Assembly (NCBI GenBank): GCA_964610765.1
Contig: CAZSWS010000055.1
Span: 1 to 19,656, forward strand
DNA length: 19,656 nucleotides
Source: CAZSWS01 sp964610765
Lineage (GTDB): Bacteria; Bacteroidota; Bacteroidia; Bacteroidales; Tannerellaceae
Reading direction: 5' to 3'
Shown here: one piece after another, positions 16,900-19,656 of the stretch
How positions within the stretch are numbered: the stretch's first letter is position 1
Layout: every line of letters begins with the position of its first letter
Notes under the pieces: generated by a model
Told to the model about the DNA's origin: nothing
Seen by the model: only the letters and a program-made list of their open reading frames with translations
The model's database searches: none
Position numbers and translations under genes: made by a program

Positions 16900-18078
16900 T
16901 TACTCATCATAAAGTAAATAGGGCTTTCTTTGTTCTTTAAACTTGCTGACATCCTCTTGCCACATTTTTTTGATTTGGTCAGCACTCTTTCCTTCTTTAA
17001 TCATCTTTCGAATATAATCTACCCCTACAAGTTTCTCGAAAAAAGGACGGAAGAAATGGTCATCCAGATGAAGGTTGTTATATGCTTCAATAACGTATGA
17101 TAAGTCAAAGCCCTTGGCAAATATTTCTTCATTTGGCGTGTTGCGTAAGTCTACTCCATAACATGTTCTGTTCAGTTGAGGAGGATTCTTTGCACCCGGT
17201 ATGCTACGGGGAGTAAATGAAAATTCATAACCTAGCATATTGGGATGTCCATATACCTGAAATGGAAATTCAGTTCCTCTACCTAAACTGACCGGCGTTG
17301 CTTCAAACAAGCAAGTGGAGGGATAAAGGTAGATAGACTTCATGTTAGGAAGGTTAGGAGAGGGCAGTATGGGAAGTTCATACAGAGTTTGATGCGTATA
17401 GTTTTTACATTTAATAATGGTTACATCGCACACCCTGTTTTCCGGCAACCACTTTTCTCCATTCACCATTAATGCCAATTCACCCAATGTCATTCCATGA
17501 ACGATAGGTATAGGCAACCAGCCAACCCCTGATTTATGTTTCATATCCAGGATAGGTCCATCTATATAATGTCCGTTTGGGTTGGGACGGTCCAGTACAA
17601 TCATTTTTTTTCCCTGTTCGGCACAAGCATCCATCAGCTTTACCATGGTGATGTAGTAGGTGTAAAAACGCAAACCAACATCTTGAATGTCAAAAACGAG
17701 TATGTCAAACATATCCATTGACTCTTTACTCGGTTTGCCGGCATCTCCATCATATAATGAACGAATCTGTATGCCTGTTTTTTCATCTACTGAGCTGGCT
17801 ACATGTTCGCCGGCATCTGCATTTCCTCTGAATCCATGTTCCGGTGAGAATATGGCCACTACATGAATTTTTTTCTTTACAAGGAAGTCAACCAAATGCT
17901 CGTCACCTACCATTCCTGTATGGTTGGAAATAACAGCAATGCGTTTGTTTTTTAGCAGAGGTAAGTACTCTTTCGTTGATTCTGCGCCTACTTGCACCGT
18001 TTGTGCATGGATGGCAGTCGAAGTGAACCCCATTGCCAGGGTGATAAATAGTAGTTTAAACAATTTCATATTCCTCAT
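16900..18078 (-). CDS. namZ: GH171 (DUF1343) exo-beta-N-acetylmuramidase, copy 1
   Basis: A 392-residue exported protein of the same family as its downstream neighbour. Blocks: IAVISNHTGMV (47-57), IFSPEHGFRGNADAGEH (76-92) with Glu80 at the same position as in the paralogue, DIQDVGLRFYTYY, LDRPNPNGHYIDGP, GMTLGELALMVNGE and LPSPNLPN. Signal peptide cleavage is near IHA|QT. Two starts are possible, Met1 and Met4 (18067-18069). The second gives a more ordinary signal sequence (MKLFKLLF), and both are in frame. This subtype has the fuller match to typical NamZ (DGP after the NPNG motif), hence the symbol. It follows the GHL10 gene after an unusually long 126-base gap that contains an inverted repeat and a promoter-like sequence, so it may also be transcribed on its own. 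Confidence 0.92.
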   Translation of the reverse strand: MRNMKLFKLLFITLAMGFTSTAIHAQTVQVGAESTKEYLPLLKNKRIAVISNHTGMVGDEHLVDFLVKKKIHVVAIFSPEHGFRGNADAGEHVASSVDEKTGIQIRSLYDGDAGKPSKESMDMFDILVFDIQDVGLRFYTYYITMVKLMDACAEQGKKMIVLDRPNPNGHYIDGPILDMKHKSGVGWLPIPIVHGMTLGELALMVNGEKWLPENRVCDVTIIKCKNYTHQTLYELPILPSPNLPNMKSIYLYPSTCLFEATPVSLGRGTEFPFQVYGHPNMLGYEFSFTPRSIPGAKNPPQLNRTCYGVDLRNTPNEEIFAKGFDLSYVIEAYNNLHLDDHFFRPFFEKLVGVDYIRKMIKEGKSADQIKKMWQEDVSKFKEQRKPYLLYDE

Positions 18079-18204
18079 AAAAATAATTTAATAGTAGTCA
18101 GCCTCCCATGCCGGGAAATAAGTTTCGTGTGTTGTATGATAGTGGCTTCGGGCTTACAAATGTAGTGTTAAGCCCGAAGTTTACCATCTTTATTATAGTG
18201 AAGA
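18079..18204 (-). promoter_or_regulatory. Inverted repeat with promoter-like -7 element upstream of namZ
   Basis: The two arms, 18146-18155 CTTCGGGCTT and 18170-18179 AAGCCCGAAG, are perfectly complementary over 10 bp around a 14-base spacer. Inside the spacer, on the minus strand at 18157-18164, lies TACATTTG, a perfect Bacteroidetes -7 sequence (TAnnTTTG). A start a few bases downstream would leave a leader of about 70 bases before the ATG at 18078. No clear TTTG -33 element is at the expected distance. No T-run follows the hairpin on the minus strand. So it may be a regulated internal promoter with an operator dyad, an RNA hairpin (processing or attenuation), or both. Confidence 0.45.
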
Positions 18205-19650
18205 TTATTTATAAGAAATGATATTAGAAATATCACTTTCTACATTATCCTCATTTAGTACAGTTAAACAATAATTCCCTTTTTCCGGCAGTGTAAATCG
18301 CTTATCAGCTGTAATGCCTACAATAGCGCCTTTGTTGTCGGTGATTTTATAAATCACCGTGCGTACGTTTCCTACAACATCCCACCGAATCATGCTTCCA
18401 TCTAAGATGATATTGGTGATTTTCGTAGGTTCCGGCGCGACTTTTCTTCCGGCAAAAGGTATTAATGACAGATTATTATACAATTGATTCTTCAATACAT
18501 CAATGATACCCAGCTTGTTCTCTTCATAGTATTTGGCACTATACATCACACCGCCTTGCACTTTAGCATTGGATCGGGTGTATTTGAATTGTTGAAGCAG
18601 TTCAGATGTGGTTTGAAACTGCGAACCGGCTGTTTCATCTCCAAACTTGTACAATCCATGGCCTACCATCAGAACGGCTTTTTGTGTGTTCAAAGACCAC
18701 CAGTTTAAGCGACTGTTAAAGCTGCTCTCTGTGCTTCCGGTTGCATAATAGAGCTGAGGGATAAGTATATCTACCCAACCCTCTCTACACCATTTGGTTG
18801 CATCTGCATACAGGGAGTTGACATTATAGTCGTTGTTGCCGGTTGGACTGACTGAAAACACAACCTCCGGTTTGTTTTCAACAATAACCTTGTAGATTTT
18901 CTCAACGGCTTTGTCAATATTCCCTTTTCTAAACGCAGCAATGCTTGCATAGCCTGCCCCATACTTTTTATACTCTTCTTCATCGTTGAGCGAAGTATAA
19001 CTACCGGGTGATGGGTAGAAATAGTCATCAATATGGATGCCGTCTACAGCATATTTGGTAATGATGTCTTTTACAATGTCACCAATACGTTCTCTTACTT
19101 CAGGCAATGCCGGGTTGTAAATACGTATTTTGTCATAGTCCTTTACCCAATCTTTGTTGATTTTAGGGTCTAAGTCAGAAAAACGATCACCACCGCTGCC
19201 TCGTGTTTCAATACGATAGGGGTTCAGCCAAGCATGAAACTCTAGTCCTCGGGCATGTGTTTCTTTTAGCATAAAAGCCAATACATCATAACCCGGGTCT
19301 TTTCCTTTGGTCCCGGTAATCCATTTGCTCCAAGGTTCATAAGGCGAGTTGTAGAAGGCATCTCCATTTGAGCGTATCTGCACAAATACAGCATTTACAC
19401 CTGTGTCAACCAGTTTGTCTAACAGGTCGGTATACGCTTTCTTTTGTGCATCTTCACCACGTATAGTGCGAGGCCAATCCAGCTCCCAGACAGTAGCAAT
19501 CCATGCACCGCGAAGTTCTTTCTTTTGCAGGGTGATGGTAGCCACCGGAGGTTCAATCTCCTCCTCTTCTTCATCGCGTTCGCTGCTACATGAAGCAGCG
19601 AATGCAATGAGGAGGATAATAGCTAAATATTTTAAATATTTATTGTTCAC
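18205..19650 (-). CDS. GHL10 glycoside hydrolase-like lipoprotein (DUF187/DigH-type)
   Basis: A 481-residue lipoprotein: helix 5-19, lipobox AASC with Cys21, then SSERDEEEEE, an acidic run resembling the lipoprotein export signals that send Bacteroidetes lipoproteins to the cell surface. Residues 44-400 are a GHL10 TIM-barrel: ELRGAWIATVWELDWP (45-60), VNAVFVQIRSNGDAFY (85-100), FHAWLNPYR (138-146), YNPALPEVR (178-186), VDGIHIDDYFYP (202-213, acidic active-site candidates Asp208 and Asp209), VSPTGNND and ILIPQLYY (295-302). An FN3-like domain (about 405-481) ends the protein. The E. coli relative DigH (YddW) acts on denuded peptidoglycan glycan, so a similar role fits this operon. It appears to be the first gene, but only six bases upstream are in the window, so its promoter cannot be examined. 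Confidence 0.88.
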   Translation of the reverse strand: MNNKYLKYLAIILLIAFAASCSSERDEEEEEIEPPVATITLQKKELRGAWIATVWELDWPRTIRGEDAQKKAYTDLLDKLVDTGVNAVFVQIRSNGDAFYNSPYEPWSKWITGTKGKDPGYDVLAFMLKETHARGLEFHAWLNPYRIETRGSGGDRFSDLDPKINKDWVKDYDKIRIYNPALPEVRERIGDIVKDIITKYAVDGIHIDDYFYPSPGSYTSLNDEEEYKKYGAGYASIAAFRKGNIDKAVEKIYKVIVENKPEVVFSVSPTGNNDYNVNSLYADATKWCREGWVDILIPQLYYATGSTESSFNSRLNWWSLNTQKAVLMVGHGLYKFGDETAGSQFQTTSELLQQFKYTRSNAKVQGGVMYSAKYYEENKLGIIDVLKNQLYNNLSLIPFAGRKVAPEPTKITNIILDGSMIRWDVVGNVRTVIYKITDNKGAIVGITADKRFTLPEKGNYCLTVLNEDNVESDISNIISYK

Positions 19651-19656
19651 AGTCTA

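Noticed and set aside
1..19656. Frequent TCCGG/CCGGA words that look like a dispersed repeat
   Set aside because: They fall within coding sequence in all genes and reflect codon and dinucleotide preference common in Bacteroides-type genomes.
1..19656. Mobile elements, CRISPR arrays, phage or defence genes, tRNA or rRNA
   Set aside because: No transposase, integrase, direct-repeat array, terminal inverted repeats or RNA gene structure was seen on either strand.

Overview
The window looks like the chromosome of a Bacteroidales member (Bacteroides, Parabacteroides or Tannerella type). The reasons are the families present (serine-type sulfatase, MurT-like transporter, DUF4922, golvesin-domain amidase, paired GH171 enzymes), lipoproteins with an acidic stretch after the lipid-bearing cysteine, A/T-rich start regions without clear Shine-Dalgarno sequences, and moderate A+T content. 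The species cannot be named from the sequence alone.

Left part (1-3465, plus strand): the 3' end of a C69-family dipeptidase, a small outer-membrane beta-barrel protein followed by a strong intrinsic terminator, a short stretch holding what looks like the remnant of another barrel protein, and a lipoprotein sulfatase with a serine-type active site.

Right part (3485-19650, minus strand): eleven genes in one direction, most separated by 1-44 bases, converging on the sulfatase. In transcription order they are: GHL10 glycosidase-like lipoprotein, two GH171 (NamZ-type) exo-N-acetylmuramidases, an HGSNAT/NagX-like membrane acyltransferase, a two-domain GT2 glycosyltransferase, a DUF4922 HIT/GalT-like protein, MurT-like transporter, MurK-like amino-sugar kinase, MurQ etherase, a metallophosphoesterase fused to a PQQ-type beta-propeller, and a large amidase_3 protein with a golvesin-like insert. 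The only large gap (126 bases) follows the first gene and holds a perfect 10-bp inverted repeat whose loop contains a perfect Bacteroidetes -7 sequence.

Read together, the operon encodes salvage of peptidoglycan amino sugars. The amidase strips stem peptides; the GHL10 protein could cut denuded glycan; the NamZ pair releases MurNAc; MurT imports it; MurK phosphorylates it; MurQ converts MurNAc-6-P to GlcNAc-6-P and D-lactate. The murT-murK-murQ core is known from Tannerella forsythia. The less explained members are the DUF4922 plus glycosyltransferase pair (1-base spacing), the phosphoesterase-propeller fusion, the acyltransferase, and a roughly 200-residue insert in the transporter. They suggest the pathway also handles modified cell-wall sugars or sends some sugar into a nucleotide-sugar route. 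No regulator, glucosaminidase or SusCD pair lies in the window. The operon promoter must be at or beyond the right edge.
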